NCBI RefSeq assembly: GCF_935822925.1
Contig: NZ_CAKXZS010000016.1
Coordinates: 186,001 to 250,000, forward strand
Direction: 5' to 3'
DNA from: Mesorhizobium ventifaucium
GTDB lineage: Bacteria; Pseudomonadota; Alphaproteobacteria; Rhizobiales; Rhizobiaceae
DNA length: 64,000 nucleotides
This document shows positions 33,989 to 42,601 of the stretch, in pieces. Every line of letters starts with the position of its first letter. The first letter of the stretch is position 1. The notes under the pieces were generated by a model. The model ran no database searches, was not told where the DNA came from, and saw only the letters and a list, made by a program, of their open reading frames with translations. Both the position numbers and the translations under genes were made by a program.

Positions 33989-35095
33989 TCATCTGCCGAC
34001 CTCGAAGAAGGGCGCGCCAAGCAGGTCGGGAACAACGTCGATGCCGAGGCCCGGCCCGTCCGGAATGCCCATGCGGCTTCCCGAGACCGGCGGCTTGTTC
34101 GATGCGGTGCGCACCGTCACCCATTCGTGGAAGGCGATGGCGTGCAGCCGGCGCTCCTCCGGGGTCGACAGCGACAGATGCGCCATGGCTGATGTGTCGA
34201 TCTCGGCGCCGCCAGTGTCCTCGACGGTGATCATGAAGCCCAGGTCGACGGCAAGGTCGCGGATCTGCCGCGTTTTGGTCACGCCGCCGAGCCGCGAGAT
34301 TTTCAGCGTCAGCCCATCGGCCGCGCCCTTGCGGTGGATGTTGAGGATGTCGTCCAGCGAGGCGACGGATTCGTCGAGCACCATCGGCTTGTCGAGCGAG
34401 CGGCGCACCGACATGCATTCGTCGATCGTGGTGCAGGGCTGCTCGAACGTGTAGTCGATGGCACGCGTCGCGTCAGCGAACTGGCGCGCCTGATAGGGCG
34501 TCCAGCCGGCATTCGCGTCGCAGAAGATCACCGTGCCCTTCGGCACCGAAGCGGCGACCGCGGTGACGCGCTCGATGTCGTCATGGACGTTGCCGCCGAC
34601 CTTGACCTGCAGCCGGTGAAACCCGTCCTTGACGATGCGCTTGGCAAGTGCGGCCATGGCGTCGACCGTGCCATGGGTGACGACCTTGTAGAGTTCCGCC
34701 GTCTCGCTCTCGCGCCCGCCGAGCAGCGTGACCAACGGCACCTCTGCGGCGCGTGCCGCGAGATCCGAGCAGGCCATGTCGAGCGCCGACTTGATGTAGG
34801 GGTGGCCCTTGAACACCGTGTCCATCAGCCTGCCGATACTGGCCAAGGCCCGAGGATCGTGGCCGAGCAGATGCGGCACAATTTCGATGACGCCGGCGCG
34901 AGTGCCGGCCGCGAATGCCGGCGAGTAGAAATTGCCGAGCGGCGCCATCTCGCCCCAGCCGGTCAGCCCGCTATCGGAGGTGATGGCGACGATCACCGCG
35001 TCGAACGCGTCGGCGACACGCCCCTTGGACATGCGGTAGGGCCCGTCCACGAAGGGCTGCACGACATGGTAGGCCTTGATGGTCTTGATCTGCAA
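33989..35095 (-). CDS. Enolase-superfamily enzyme, mandelate racemase/muconate lactonizing type
   Basis: With a TTG start at 35095 the protein has 368 residues, the usual length for this family. Visible motifs are TGWGEMAPLG in the capping domain, the catalytic lysine in HRLQVKVGG, metal ligands in CDANAGWT, FEQPC and VLDES, and the second catalytic lysine in LTLKISRLGG. The frame stays open to an ATG at 35284 and another near 35143, so the start is uncertain. Nearest known activities I can suggest are hydroxyproline-betaine epimerase and cis-3-hydroxyproline dehydratase, or an acid-sugar dehydratase. Confidence 0.8.
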   Translation of the reverse strand: MQIKTIKAYHVVQPFVDGPYRMSKGRVADAFDAVIVAITSDSGLTGWGEMAPLGNFYSPAFAAGTRAGVIEIVPHLLGHDPRALASIGRLMDTVFKGHPYIKSALDMACSDLAARAAEVPLVTLLGGRESETAELYKVVTHGTVDAMAALAKRIVKDGFHRLQVKVGGNVHDDIERVTAVAASVPKGTVIFCDANAGWTPYQARQFADATRAIDYTFEQPCTTIDECMSVRRSLDKPMVLDESVASLDDILNIHRKGAADGLTLKISRLGGVTKTRQIRDLAVDLGFMITVEDTGGAEIDTSAMAHLSLSTPEERRLHAIAFHEWVTVRTASNKPPVSGSRMGIPDGPGLGIDVVPDLLGAPFFEVGR

Positions 35096-35346
35096 TTTCT
35101 CTGTCCGTCGCTGTGACGCCCTGACGAAGCCGCCAACCGGCATCGTCCGCTGGGCCCAACTGCCGTCAGGTCGGTTGCGCGTCAGGCCGGCGCGATCGGC
35201 CTTGGCGCCTCTCGAAGCACACTGTTCGAGGCTGCGCGCATAGGCAAGCAATTCTTCGGAAATCAAGATCGATAAGCTCGCCATGGGACGAGCCGGAGGC
35301 CCAGGACGGATTGAATTCGCCGCTTACTTTTCCTCTCTTTGGCGCT

Positions 35347-35412
35347 GCCCCTCACCCTTACCTTCTCCCCGTTCTCCACGGGGAGAAGTGCCCGGCAGGG
35401 CGATGAGGGGCT
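35347..35412. repeat. REP-type palindrome
   Basis: CTTCTCCCC at 35362-35370 pairs with GGGGAGAAG at 35380-35388, flanked by CCCCTCACCC and GCGATGAGGGG arms. It is the single-hairpin form of the REP family seen at 23701 and 30594. Confidence 0.6.
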
Positions 35413-35469
35413 GCGCCGGCTACGGCAATTGAGAAACCCGGCGCCTTAGGCGGCCTTGGCGAACTGCTC

Positions 35470-35504
35470 AGCAAAACGGCGCCCTCGGCACAGCCGGGGG
35501 CGCC
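35470..35504 (-). terminator. Rho-independent terminator of the RND efflux operon
   Basis: GGCGCCC-t-CGGC (35478-35489) pairs with GCCG-g-GGGCGCC (35493-35504) around a three-base loop, with one T-G wobble in the stem. On the minus strand it is followed by GTTTTGC. It begins 13 bases past the stop of the membrane-fusion protein gene. Confidence 0.75.
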
Positions 35505-35516
35505 GCTGGACCGGGG

Positions 35517-36686
35517 TCAGGTGGCCGGTTTCTGGGGCAGCGGCGAGACAGGCATTCCCGGGCCGATCTTCTGCAGATTGCCTGTTATCACCTGGTCGCC
35601 TTCCGCTACGCCGCTCGAGATGGCCACCAGATCGCCGTTGGTCGGCCCGAGCGAAACAATGCGCTGGTCGACAGTATTGTCCTTGCCGACGACGTAGAGA
35701 TACTTGCCGAGCTGGCTCGATCCCAACGCCGTCTGCGGCACCATCAGTGCATCTGGCTGCTGCTTGATGTGCAGCCTCACGCGAACATATTGGCCCGGCA
35801 GCAGCGTGAACTTGGCGTTGCCGATCGTCGCGCGTGCGGTGATGGTGCCGGTCGAACGATCGACCGTGTTGTCGATGAAGGTGAGCTGACCTCTCTGGCG
35901 CGGCTCAGTATCGCCGGGAAGCAGAACATCGACATCGATAGGCCCCGCCGCGCGGGCTTCCTCGATCTGTGCCAGATCCGTTTCACTCGGATTGAAGGTG
36001 ACATAGATCGGGTCGAGCTGCACCAGCGTATTGAGCACCGTGCCGGCGACGCTGACCAGCGTTCCGACTGAAGCCTGGTTGCGGCCGACGCGCCCGGCGA
36101 ACGGCGCCTTGATTTCCGAATAGCTCAGATTGAGCTCGGCTGTCCGCACAGCCGCCTGGTTCACCGCGAGCGAGGCCTGGGCCTCGCGCAAGCTGCTGGT
36201 GCGCTGGTCGAAGACATCCTTGGCGAGGTATCCGCTCTTGGCGAGCTCGGTGCCGCGACCAAGGCTGGAACGCGCATAGTCGAGCGTCGCTTCGTCGCGC
36301 TGGACCTGAGCCTTCGCCTGCTCGAGGGCAGCCTGGAAATCCTCTGGAGCGATCTTGTAGAGAAGGTCGCCCTTCTTGACGTCGCTGCCGTCGGGCGCGA
36401 CCTGCTTTTGCAGATAACCCGGCACGCGCGATTGCAGCGTGATGCTGCGGATCGGCTCGGTGCGGGCGGCATAGTCGAGATAGATCGGTATCGTCTTCTT
36501 GACGACGCTCACCACCGGCACCGGCATGACGAATGCTGCGGGCTCGGGCGCTTCGGGCTCGGGCGTTGCCGCCCCTGCCGTACCGGCATTGAGGCCGAAA
36601 TCGCCCATGTCGAGCAAGTGAACGCTGGCCACCGAGATCGCCCCGACGGCGACGGCCGCTCCCAACGCAATTTTCCATTTACGCAT
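35517..36686 (-). CDS. RND efflux periplasmic adaptor (membrane fusion protein)
   Basis: The 389-residue protein has an N-terminal membrane anchor or signal (ALGAAVAVGAISVASV) and a lipoyl-like barrel half (LQSRVPGYLQKQVAPDGSDV). A coiled-coil hairpin follows (ALEQAKAQVQRDEATLDYAR), and then the second barrel half (YSEIKAPFAGRVGRNQASVG), as in MexA/AcrA. It would bridge the inner-membrane pump encoded upstream to an outer-membrane channel; no channel gene is present. The ATG at 36686 with GGAG seven to ten bases upstream is chosen over a TTG two codons earlier. Confidence 0.9.
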   Translation of the reverse strand: MRKWKIALGAAVAVGAISVASVHLLDMGDFGLNAGTAGAATPEPEAPEPAAFVMPVPVVSVVKKTIPIYLDYAARTEPIRSITLQSRVPGYLQKQVAPDGSDVKKGDLLYKIAPEDFQAALEQAKAQVQRDEATLDYARSSLGRGTELAKSGYLAKDVFDQRTSSLREAQASLAVNQAAVRTAELNLSYSEIKAPFAGRVGRNQASVGTLVSVAGTVLNTLVQLDPIYVTFNPSETDLAQIEEARAAGPIDVDVLLPGDTEPRQRGQLTFIDNTVDRSTGTITARATIGNAKFTLLPGQYVRVRLHIKQQPDALMVPQTALGSSQLGKYLYVVGKDNTVDQRIVSLGPTNGDLVAISSGVAEGDQVITGNLQKIGPGMPVSPLPQKPAT

Positions 36687-36702
36687 GATCAATTCTCCAG
36701 TC

Positions 36703-39700
36703 CTATTCAGCCGCTTCGGCCAATCGCGCGAAAGCGGGTTCGGCAGTTGGTTCAGTCGATTCGGCGACAGGCTCGCTCTTGCTGCCGCGCTCGCGCAGCT
36801 GCTCGATTACCGCATAGAAGACCGGCACGAACACCAGCGACAGGATCGTCGCTGCGACCATGCCGCCAAAGACGGTGGTGCCGATCGACTGGCGGCTCGC
36901 TGCACCGGCACCCGTGGAGAACATCAGCGGCAGCACACCGAGGATGAACGCGAAAGCGGTCATCAGGATGGGCCGCAGCCGCAGGCGCGCCGCTTCCATT
37001 GCGGCGTCGACGATGCTGAGACCTTCCTCGCGCCGGCGCCGGGCAAACTCCACGATCAGAATGGCGTTCTTCGCCGCCAGCCCGATCAGCATGACGAAGC
37101 CTATCTGCGAATAGACGTCGATCTGCATGCCGCGCATCAACAAGGCGACAAAGGCGCCGAACAGCGCAAGCGGCACCGCGAGCAGGACCATGAACGGCAT
37201 GGCCCAGCTCTCATATTGGGCGGCGAGGATCAGGAAGACGAAGACCATGGCGAGACCGAAGACGATCGAGGCGATCGATCCGGCCTTGAGCTCCTGATAG
37301 GTGATCCCTGTCCATTCGTAGCCGAAATCCTTCGGCAGCGCCGTGGCGGCGGCGCGTTCCATCGCAGCGACCGCCTGGCCCGAGGAGAAGCCGGGTGCGG
37401 CACCGCCATTGATCAGGGCCGACGCATTGTTGTTGTAATGCGGGACGGTTTCCGGGCCGACGATAGGCACCAGCTTGCCGAGCGTGCTCAACGGCACCAT
37501 GCCGCCGGAGGCATTGCGCACATAGAGCCGCGAAATGTCGGCCGCACCCGCACGCGCATCCTTGTCGGCCTGGATCGTCACCCGGAAGGTGCGGCCGAAC
37601 AGGTTGAAGTCGTTCACATAGAGCGAGCCGAGATAGATCTGCAGCGTGTTGAACACGTCAGGCAGGCTGAGACCGAGCAGCTTCGCCTTGTTGCGGTCGA
37701 GGTCGTAGTTGAACTGCGGCGTCGAGGTTGAGAACGACGAGAACAATTGCTGCGGGTTGAGCTCGGGCTGTTTGCGCGCTTCGGCGAGCACCGCTTGCGT
37801 CGCGTCGTTGAGCGCAGCGCTGCCGCGACCGGTCAGGTCCTCCACCTGGAATTCGAAGCCGCCGGTCGTGCCGATGCCCGGGATCGAAGGCGGATCGAAA
37901 CTCAGCGCGAAGGCCTCGGGGATTTCCATGAGCTTCGAGCGCACGTCGGCAACGAGCTTCGAGGCGCTCTGGTCAGGGCCACGTTGGTCCCATGGCTTGA
38001 GGATGGCAAATTCCACCGCCGAGTTCGACTGGGCGGCGCTGGTGAGGAAGTTCAAGCCGCTGATCGAGCCGACGATATCGACGCCGGGCGTGTTCTGCAG
38101 GACATCGCGTACCTTCCGGGCCACTGCGTCGGTGCGCTCCAGCGACGCGCCATCCGGCAACTGGATGACCACGAAGAAATAGCCCTGGTCCTCGACCGGA
38201 AGGAAGGTCGAGGGCAGGCGCTGCCAGACGAAATAGGTCGCGACAAGTCCGGCCGCGAACAGCCCGAGCATGATCCAGCGCAGACGGATGAGGATGCGCA
38301 CACCATTGGCATAGGCATGCGACAGCCGGTCGAAGCCGGTGTTGAACCAGCGGAACGGCGCGAACTGCGTTGCCGGGCGGTGGCGCAGGAAGGCGGCGCT
38401 GAGCGCCGGGGTGAGCGTCAGCGAGACGAAGGCTGAGATGCCGAAGGAGATCGCCACCGTCAGGGCAAACTGGTTGTAGAGCCGGCCGGAAACGCCAGGT
38501 ATAAAGGCGACCGGGACGAACACGGCCATCAGCACGGCGGTCGTGGCGATGATCGGGCCGGTGACCTCGGCCATCGCCGCGCGCGTGGCAGCCAGCGGTT
38601 TGAGGCCGGCCTCCAACTGGCGTTCGACATTCTCGACGACGACGATCGCGTCATCGACGACGAGGCCGATCGCCAGCACCATGCCGAGCAGGCTGAGCAT
38701 GTTCAGCGAGAAGCCGAACATGTACATGACGACAAGCGTGGCCACCAGCGACACGGGAATCGCAATCGTCGGGATGATTGTGGTGCGCCAGCTCTGCAGG
38801 AAGATGAACACCACCGCGACAACCAGGACCAGCGCCTCGCCGAGCGTGACCAGCACGTCGTGCATCGACGCTGAAACGAAACGTGTCGTATCGTAATGCA
38901 TGGCGTAGCTGACGCCCTTGGGGAAGCGGGCCGACAGTTCCTGCATCTTGTCCTTGACGCGCTGCTGCAGATCGAGGGCGTTCGAGCCTGGCATCTGGTA
39001 GACGGCGAGCACCACGGTCGGGTCCTCACCGAAGAACGCCGACGACGAATATTGGAGGGCGCCGAGTTCGATGCGCGCTACGTCGCGCAACCGCACCAGC
39101 GAACCGTTCGCAGCATCGGCGCGCACGATGATGTCGCCGAATTCCTTGGGATCGCTCAGTCGGCCGACCGCGTTGACCTGCATTTCGAAAGCGGTGCCGG
39201 CTGGCGCCGGCGACTGCCCGATCTTGCCGGCCGCGACCTGGACATTCTGCTCGGCGATGGCGTTTTGGACATCGACGGCGGTAATGCCGAGATTGGCGAG
39301 CTTGTCGGGATCGAGCCATACGCGCATCGAATAGCGCCGCTCGCCGAAGATCTGCACGTCGCCGACGCCCGGCAGGCGCTTCAGCGGGTCGACCACTTGC
39401 AGGTAGGCGAGGTTGCTGAGCGCGACCGGATCGACGGAGCCGTCGGGCGAGGTGAGATTGACGATCAGGACGAAGTTCGGGTTCTGCTTCTTGATCGTCA
39501 CGCCGCCCTGGTTGACGATGGCAGGCAGCGAGGACGCCGCCTGTGACACGCGGTTCTGGACATCGACGGCGGCGGTGCTCAGGGGGTAGCCGACCTCGAA
39601 GGTGACGGTGATCGTCGAGGAGCCGTCATTGGAGCTCGACGACGACATGTAGGTCATGCCTTGAACGCCGTTGATCTGCTGTTCGAGCGGCGTCGTGACG

Positions 39701-39888
39701 GTGTCGGCCACGACTTGCGCACTGGCGCCCGGGTAGTTGGCGCTGACCACGACCTGAGGCGGCGTGATGTCGGGAAACTGCGAGACAGGCAGCAGGAAAT
39801 AGCAGATCGCCCCGGCCAGCACCATGATGACGGCGATCGACGATGCAAAGATCGGACGGTGGATGAAGAAATTTACCATGACACGCAT
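36703..39888 (-). CDS. RND-family multidrug efflux permease (HAE1 type)
   Basis: At 1061 residues this is a full-length AcrB/MexB-type pump: MVNFFIHRPIFASSIAVIMVLAG at the start region, two large periplasmic loops and twelve membrane helices. The proton-relay aspartates are in GLVVDDAIVVVENVER, and the partner lysine in GLAAKNAILIVEFARRRREE. It would export hydrophobic drugs, bile-salt-like or plant compounds by proton antiport. The substrate is not predictable. It is followed by the adaptor gene after 16 bases, and its start overlaps the small gene upstream by 16 bases. Confidence 0.93.
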   Translation of the reverse strand: MRVMVNFFIHRPIFASSIAVIMVLAGAICYFLLPVSQFPDITPPQVVVSANYPGASAQVVADTVTTPLEQQINGVQGMTYMSSSSSNDGSSTITVTFEVGYPLSTAAVDVQNRVSQAASSLPAIVNQGGVTIKKQNPNFVLIVNLTSPDGSVDPVALSNLAYLQVVDPLKRLPGVGDVQIFGERRYSMRVWLDPDKLANLGITAVDVQNAIAEQNVQVAAGKIGQSPAPAGTAFEMQVNAVGRLSDPKEFGDIIVRADAANGSLVRLRDVARIELGALQYSSSAFFGEDPTVVLAVYQMPGSNALDLQQRVKDKMQELSARFPKGVSYAMHYDTTRFVSASMHDVLVTLGEALVLVVAVVFIFLQSWRTTIIPTIAIPVSLVATLVVMYMFGFSLNMLSLLGMVLAIGLVVDDAIVVVENVERQLEAGLKPLAATRAAMAEVTGPIIATTAVLMAVFVPVAFIPGVSGRLYNQFALTVAISFGISAFVSLTLTPALSAAFLRHRPATQFAPFRWFNTGFDRLSHAYANGVRILIRLRWIMLGLFAAGLVATYFVWQRLPSTFLPVEDQGYFFVVIQLPDGASLERTDAVARKVRDVLQNTPGVDIVGSISGLNFLTSAAQSNSAVEFAILKPWDQRGPDQSASKLVADVRSKLMEIPEAFALSFDPPSIPGIGTTGGFEFQVEDLTGRGSAALNDATQAVLAEARKQPELNPQQLFSSFSTSTPQFNYDLDRNKAKLLGLSLPDVFNTLQIYLGSLYVNDFNLFGRTFRVTIQADKDARAGAADISRLYVRNASGGMVPLSTLGKLVPIVGPETVPHYNNNASALINGGAAPGFSSGQAVAAMERAAATALPKDFGYEWTGITYQELKAGSIASIVFGLAMVFVFLILAAQYESWAMPFMVLLAVPLALFGAFVALLMRGMQIDVYSQIGFVMLIGLAAKNAILIVEFARRRREEGLSIVDAAMEAARLRLRPILMTAFAFILGVLPLMFSTGAGAASRQSIGTTVFGGMVAATILSLVFVPVFYAVIEQLRERGSKSEPVAESTEPTAEPAFARLAEAAE

Positions 39889-40130
39889 GCCTCATCCGAT
39901 GCTCTCGCCTGGCCAAAGGCCTTGGCTACTCTGGACAGCCGTCGGCCGCGGCTTTGCCCGGGATCTTCCAGGAACCGAGGCGGCGCCTTGCGGCCGCGGT
40001 CCTGCGCATCTGCAAGGCTACGCAGCATCGTCTCGAAAGCGTGCGGGTCGACGCGGTCGGCCTTCATCAGCATCCGGATCATCGGATCCTTTACAACTTC
40101 GTCGATCGTCAAATCTTTGCGCTGCGACAT
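39873..40130 (-). CDS. Small protein preceding the RND pump
   Basis: The 85-residue product begins MSQRKDLTIDEVVKDPMIRM and has a helical, charged body (VDPHAFETMLRSLADAQDRG) with a basic tail. AGGAG lies about eight bases before its ATG, and its end overlaps the pump gene by 16 bases, so it is probably translated and coupled to the pump. The TIDEV-DP-IR-LM-AD pattern recalls small hypothetical proteins of Rhizobiales. I know no function. No membrane segment is present. Confidence 0.7.
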   Translation of the reverse strand: MSQRKDLTIDEVVKDPMIRMLMKADRVDPHAFETMLRSLADAQDRGRKAPPRFLEDPGQSRGRRLSRVAKAFGQARASDEACVSW

Positions 40131-40267
40131 CGTAGCGGCTCCTGGCTTGGCGATCTGTGGCGTACGCCGCAGATCGGGTGGTCTTCCTGTTCGCGGCCAA
40201 AGTCGCCTGGGGCGCAGTTTCATGCCTGGGCCGATTCGGCGGAGGCTGTTTACAGGCGCCTGCGAGA

Positions 40268-40339
40268 TTGACACGAGGCAATGGGGGTGTTACCAGTAAG
40301 TAACATCTAAAAGTTACAGACCGGTAACACCCTAGTCAA
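40268..40339. promoter_or_regulatory. Divergent promoter with two tandem TetR-type operators
   Basis: Two 16-base dyads of the form GTTAC-N6-GTAAC are present, at 40289-40304 and 40313-40328, with centres 24 bases apart. TTGACA at 40268-40273 is a -35 candidate for the TetR gene. On the minus strand TTGACT (40334-40339) with TAACTT (40311-40316), spaced 17 bases, is a candidate promoter for the efflux operon. Both promoters are covered by the operators, so bound TetR protein would repress both directions. Confidence 0.7.
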
Positions 40340-40389
40340 GAGGTGTACCGAGGGATTTTTCGGAAACCCCGGAAACCAAGGAGGTTTTG

Positions 40390-40971
40390 ATGGAAGACGG
40401 CACTGCGGAGCGCATCCGCCCCCGGGATCGCATCCTGGAGACGGCACGGGATATGTTCCACAAGCATGGCATCAAGGGCGTCGGTGTCGACGCGATCACT
40501 GAGGCCGCCGGTACCAACAAGATGACGCTCTACCGTCATTTCGAGTCGAAGGACGATCTGGTCATCGAGTGCCTGCGGGCGACCGCATGCAGCGCCAACG
40601 CGATGTGGCAAAAGTTCGAGGCCGAGCATCCGGGCGACAAGCTTGCGCAACTGCACGCCTGGGTCCGGATGGCAGCCGATTGCCTGATGATGGACGGCCG
40701 CGGTTGCGACATGGCCAACGCCGCCATCGAGTTGAGCGAGACCGACCATCCGGCCCGTCGGGTAATCAAGGAACTCAAGCAGGCTCAGCGCGACCGTCTG
40801 GTCGGCCTGTGTCGGGATGCCGGCATCGGCCAGGCAGAGCTTCTTGCCGATACATTGTCGCTGCTGCTTGAAGGCGCCCGTGTCAGCCTTCAAAGCGTCG
40901 GAGCCGAAGGCCCCAGCGCGCAGTTTGTCCGCATGGCGGAAGGCCTGATCACCTCGTTCAGGGCCAGATAG
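40390..40971 (+). CDS. TetR-family transcriptional regulator
   Basis: The 193 residues start with a TetR helix-turn-helix domain (RDRILETARDMFHKHGIKGV, then VDAITEAAGTNKMTLYRHF) followed by an all-helical ligand domain. AAGGAGG lies five bases before the ATG at 40390. It is divergent from the RND operon and probably represses it through the GTTAC-N6-GTAAC sites. The ligand would be a pump substrate, not identifiable here. Confidence 0.9.
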   Translation: MEDGTAERIRPRDRILETARDMFHKHGIKGVGVDAITEAAGTNKMTLYRHFESKDDLVIECLRATACSANAMWQKFEAEHPGDKLAQLHAWVRMAADCLMMDGRGCDMANAAIELSETDHPARRVIKELKQAQRDRLVGLCRDAGIGQAELLADTLSLLLEGARVSLQSVGAEGPSAQFVRMAEGLITSFRAR

Positions 40972-41510
40972 TCTCGCCAGCGGCGAAACGATCGGTAGCG
41001 TGTTCATTGCGCGCCGCGCCGCCGGCTGACCTTTTGTCTGTTCGGACGTGCCGTCATCGCGCTTCTCCTTCGCGGTCTGTCGCCGCACCATCGCTACCTG
41101 TTGCTTGTTGGTGAGGCAGGATAGGACCGACAACGAATTGGTGAGAGTGACAAGTGTGACGGGATTCCGGCGGATCCGCTGATCGCGGCTGCAACATGGC
41201 CTACCGCTCGCACCCTTGCGGGCGATCGGCATCAACCCTGGTGACAGCCGCCGCGATCCTCCGGAGCCGGAACAAAAAAGCCCGCTGCCGGGAGGAGGTG
41301 GCAGCGGGCTCGATTTCGAATACGGCACGGGAGGAGGTGTACCGCACTCAGCGTCGGCATCGCATCTGGGAGGAGTAAATGGCCGACACCTGCGAAACTA
41401 GCTGTTGCCCAATGATTCGGCAATACGAAAGATGCATAGCAGATGTGCAGATTTGCGGTATCAACGAAATTTTAACCATCGGGGCAAGTGACCGTGGCCG
41501 TTGCGCGGCA
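40972..41510. other. Non-coding gap between convergent tetR and lacI
   Basis: About 540 bases with no convincing gene. The notable element is the minus-strand terminator at 41271-41310. Two copies of CGGGAGGAGGTG occur at 41289-41300 and about 41329-41340, one forming the terminator loop. A plus-strand ATG at 41379 has a good ribosome site, but its frame soon becomes antisense to lacI and shows no protein character. Confidence 0.5.
41271..41310 (-). terminator. Strong Rho-independent terminator downstream of lacI
   Basis: AGCCCGCTGCC at 41279-41289 pairs with GGCAGCGGGCT at 41300-41310 (11 bp, loop of ten). On the minus strand it is followed directly by TTTTTTG. It lies about 200 bases beyond the lacI stop, so the transcript has a long 3' untranslated part. 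Confidence 0.8.
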
Positions 41511-42545
41511 TCACTGGACCGGCACGTTTTCCTTGAAGATAAGGCGCGGCTCGATGAATTTCCGCGTCAGATAAGGCGCCGAGGAAGCGATCGAGCCGAG
41601 CAGGCGAATGACCGATTGCTCGGCGATCAGTCGTGCATTCTGGTCGATGACGACATCGAGCAGATCGTCGACGAGATAGCCGCGTGTCGCCCTCGTCAGG
41701 TCGTGGCAGATGAACACCGGCTTCCTTTGCGGCTTGGCTTCCAGCAGCGCTTTCGCCACGCCAGAGCGTCCGGCGCCGACGCAATAGATGCCGAGCAGCT
41801 CCGGCTCGTTGTGCAGCGCCTTCATTGTCGCCGTGTAGCTGATATCAGGCTCGTCGTTGATCTCGACGGCGCTGGTCACGGTCAAATTGGGGAACTCCTC
41901 GCTGAGCACAGAGCGAAAGCCCATTTCGCGTTCCTCATGTCCGCGATAGGAGCGTGAGCCGACGACCATCGCCAGATGGCCCGTGCGCCCGCCCAGGAAA
42001 CGTCCCATCAAAAGGGCTGCGGTGCGCCCGGCGACACGGTTGTCGATGCCGACATAGGCCGATCGCGGTGCGGCCGGAACGTCTGACACCAGCGTGACCA
42101 GGCGGATGCCGGCCTCGACGATCTCGCGCAGAATGTTGCGCGTTCTCGGGTGATCGATCGCGATGACGCCAACGCCGTTTGCCTTGAGCGAGAGATTTTC
42201 GACCGCCGCCTGCAACGCGTTCGGCGAGATGCCGGCGAGCTTGTGGATGCGGCAGGAGGCGACGAGCGGCAGGCGTGCCGCATAATCCTCGATATGATTT
42301 GCCAGATCCATCATGAAGGCATTGGAGCCGATCGGCAGGAAGAACTCGAGATGCGCCGGCCGCGAGGGCAACACGACCTGATCCACGACCGGCAAATAGC
42401 CGAGCTGCTTGGCCGCCTCCATCACGCGCTGCCGGTTGGCGGCGCTGGCGCCCGGCCGGCTGTTCAGCACCCGGTCGACCGTCGCGGTCGACAGCCCGCA
42501 GCTTCTGGCGATGTCCGCAACGGTGGCTTTCATTGTCGCAGTCAT
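41511..42545 (-). CDS. LacI-family transcriptional regulator
   Basis: The 344-residue protein has the LacI headpiece (TVADIARSCGLSTATVDRVL) with the hinge helix region, and a periplasmic-binding-protein-like core (VGVIAIDHPRTRNILREIVE, SAYVGIDNRVAGRTAALL). Starts at 42545 (MTATM) and 42533 (MKATV) are equally possible; the frame remains open a little further. It follows the importer ATPase gene on the same strand, and an AACCGGTT operator-like site lies between them. It probably controls the sugar importer, with the transported sugar or a derivative as ligand. Confidence 0.87.
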   Translation of the reverse strand: MTATMKATVADIARSCGLSTATVDRVLNSRPGASAANRQRVMEAAKQLGYLPVVDQVVLPSRPAHLEFFLPIGSNAFMMDLANHIEDYAARLPLVASCRIHKLAGISPNALQAAVENLSLKANGVGVIAIDHPRTRNILREIVEAGIRLVTLVSDVPAAPRSAYVGIDNRVAGRTAALLMGRFLGGRTGHLAMVVGSRSYRGHEEREMGFRSVLSEEFPNLTVTSAVEINDEPDISYTATMKALHNEPELLGIYCVGAGRSGVAKALLEAKPQRKPVFICHDLTRATRGYLVDDLLDVVIDQNARLIAEQSVIRLLGSIASSAPYLTRKFIEPRLIFKENVPVQ

Positions 42546-42575
42546 AGGAGCCGATGTGATCCTGTACCAGACATA

Positions 42576-42589
42576 CGGCAACCGGTTTC
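42576..42589. promoter_or_regulatory. LacI-type operator candidate
   Basis: GCAACCGGTTTCC contains the perfect centre AACCGGTT (42578-42585), the classical LacI/GalR-family core. It lies about 35 bases before the lacI start, after the end of the importer ATPase gene, consistent with autoregulation. Confidence 0.5.
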
Positions 42590-42601
42590 CGCGTGGCCCG
42601 C

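Larger units (their letters stand above)
35096..35516. other. Gap between enolase-superfamily gene and efflux operon
   Basis: The right part holds a REP palindrome (35347-35412) and a strong terminator of the efflux operon (35470-35504). The stretch 35096-35284 continues the reading frame of the enolase-superfamily gene and could be an N-terminal extension, but it has no family resemblance. Confidence 0.5.

Noticed and set aside
40336..41328. A 330-codon minus-strand frame over tetR
   Set aside because: It is antisense to tetR, runs through the terminator at 41271-41310 and shows no protein pattern.
41379..41957. A plus-strand frame with a good GGGAGGAG ribosome site
   Set aside because: Most of it is antisense to lacI and the sequence is of shadow type. 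The ribosome-site likeness comes from the repeated GGGAGGAG motif near the terminator.
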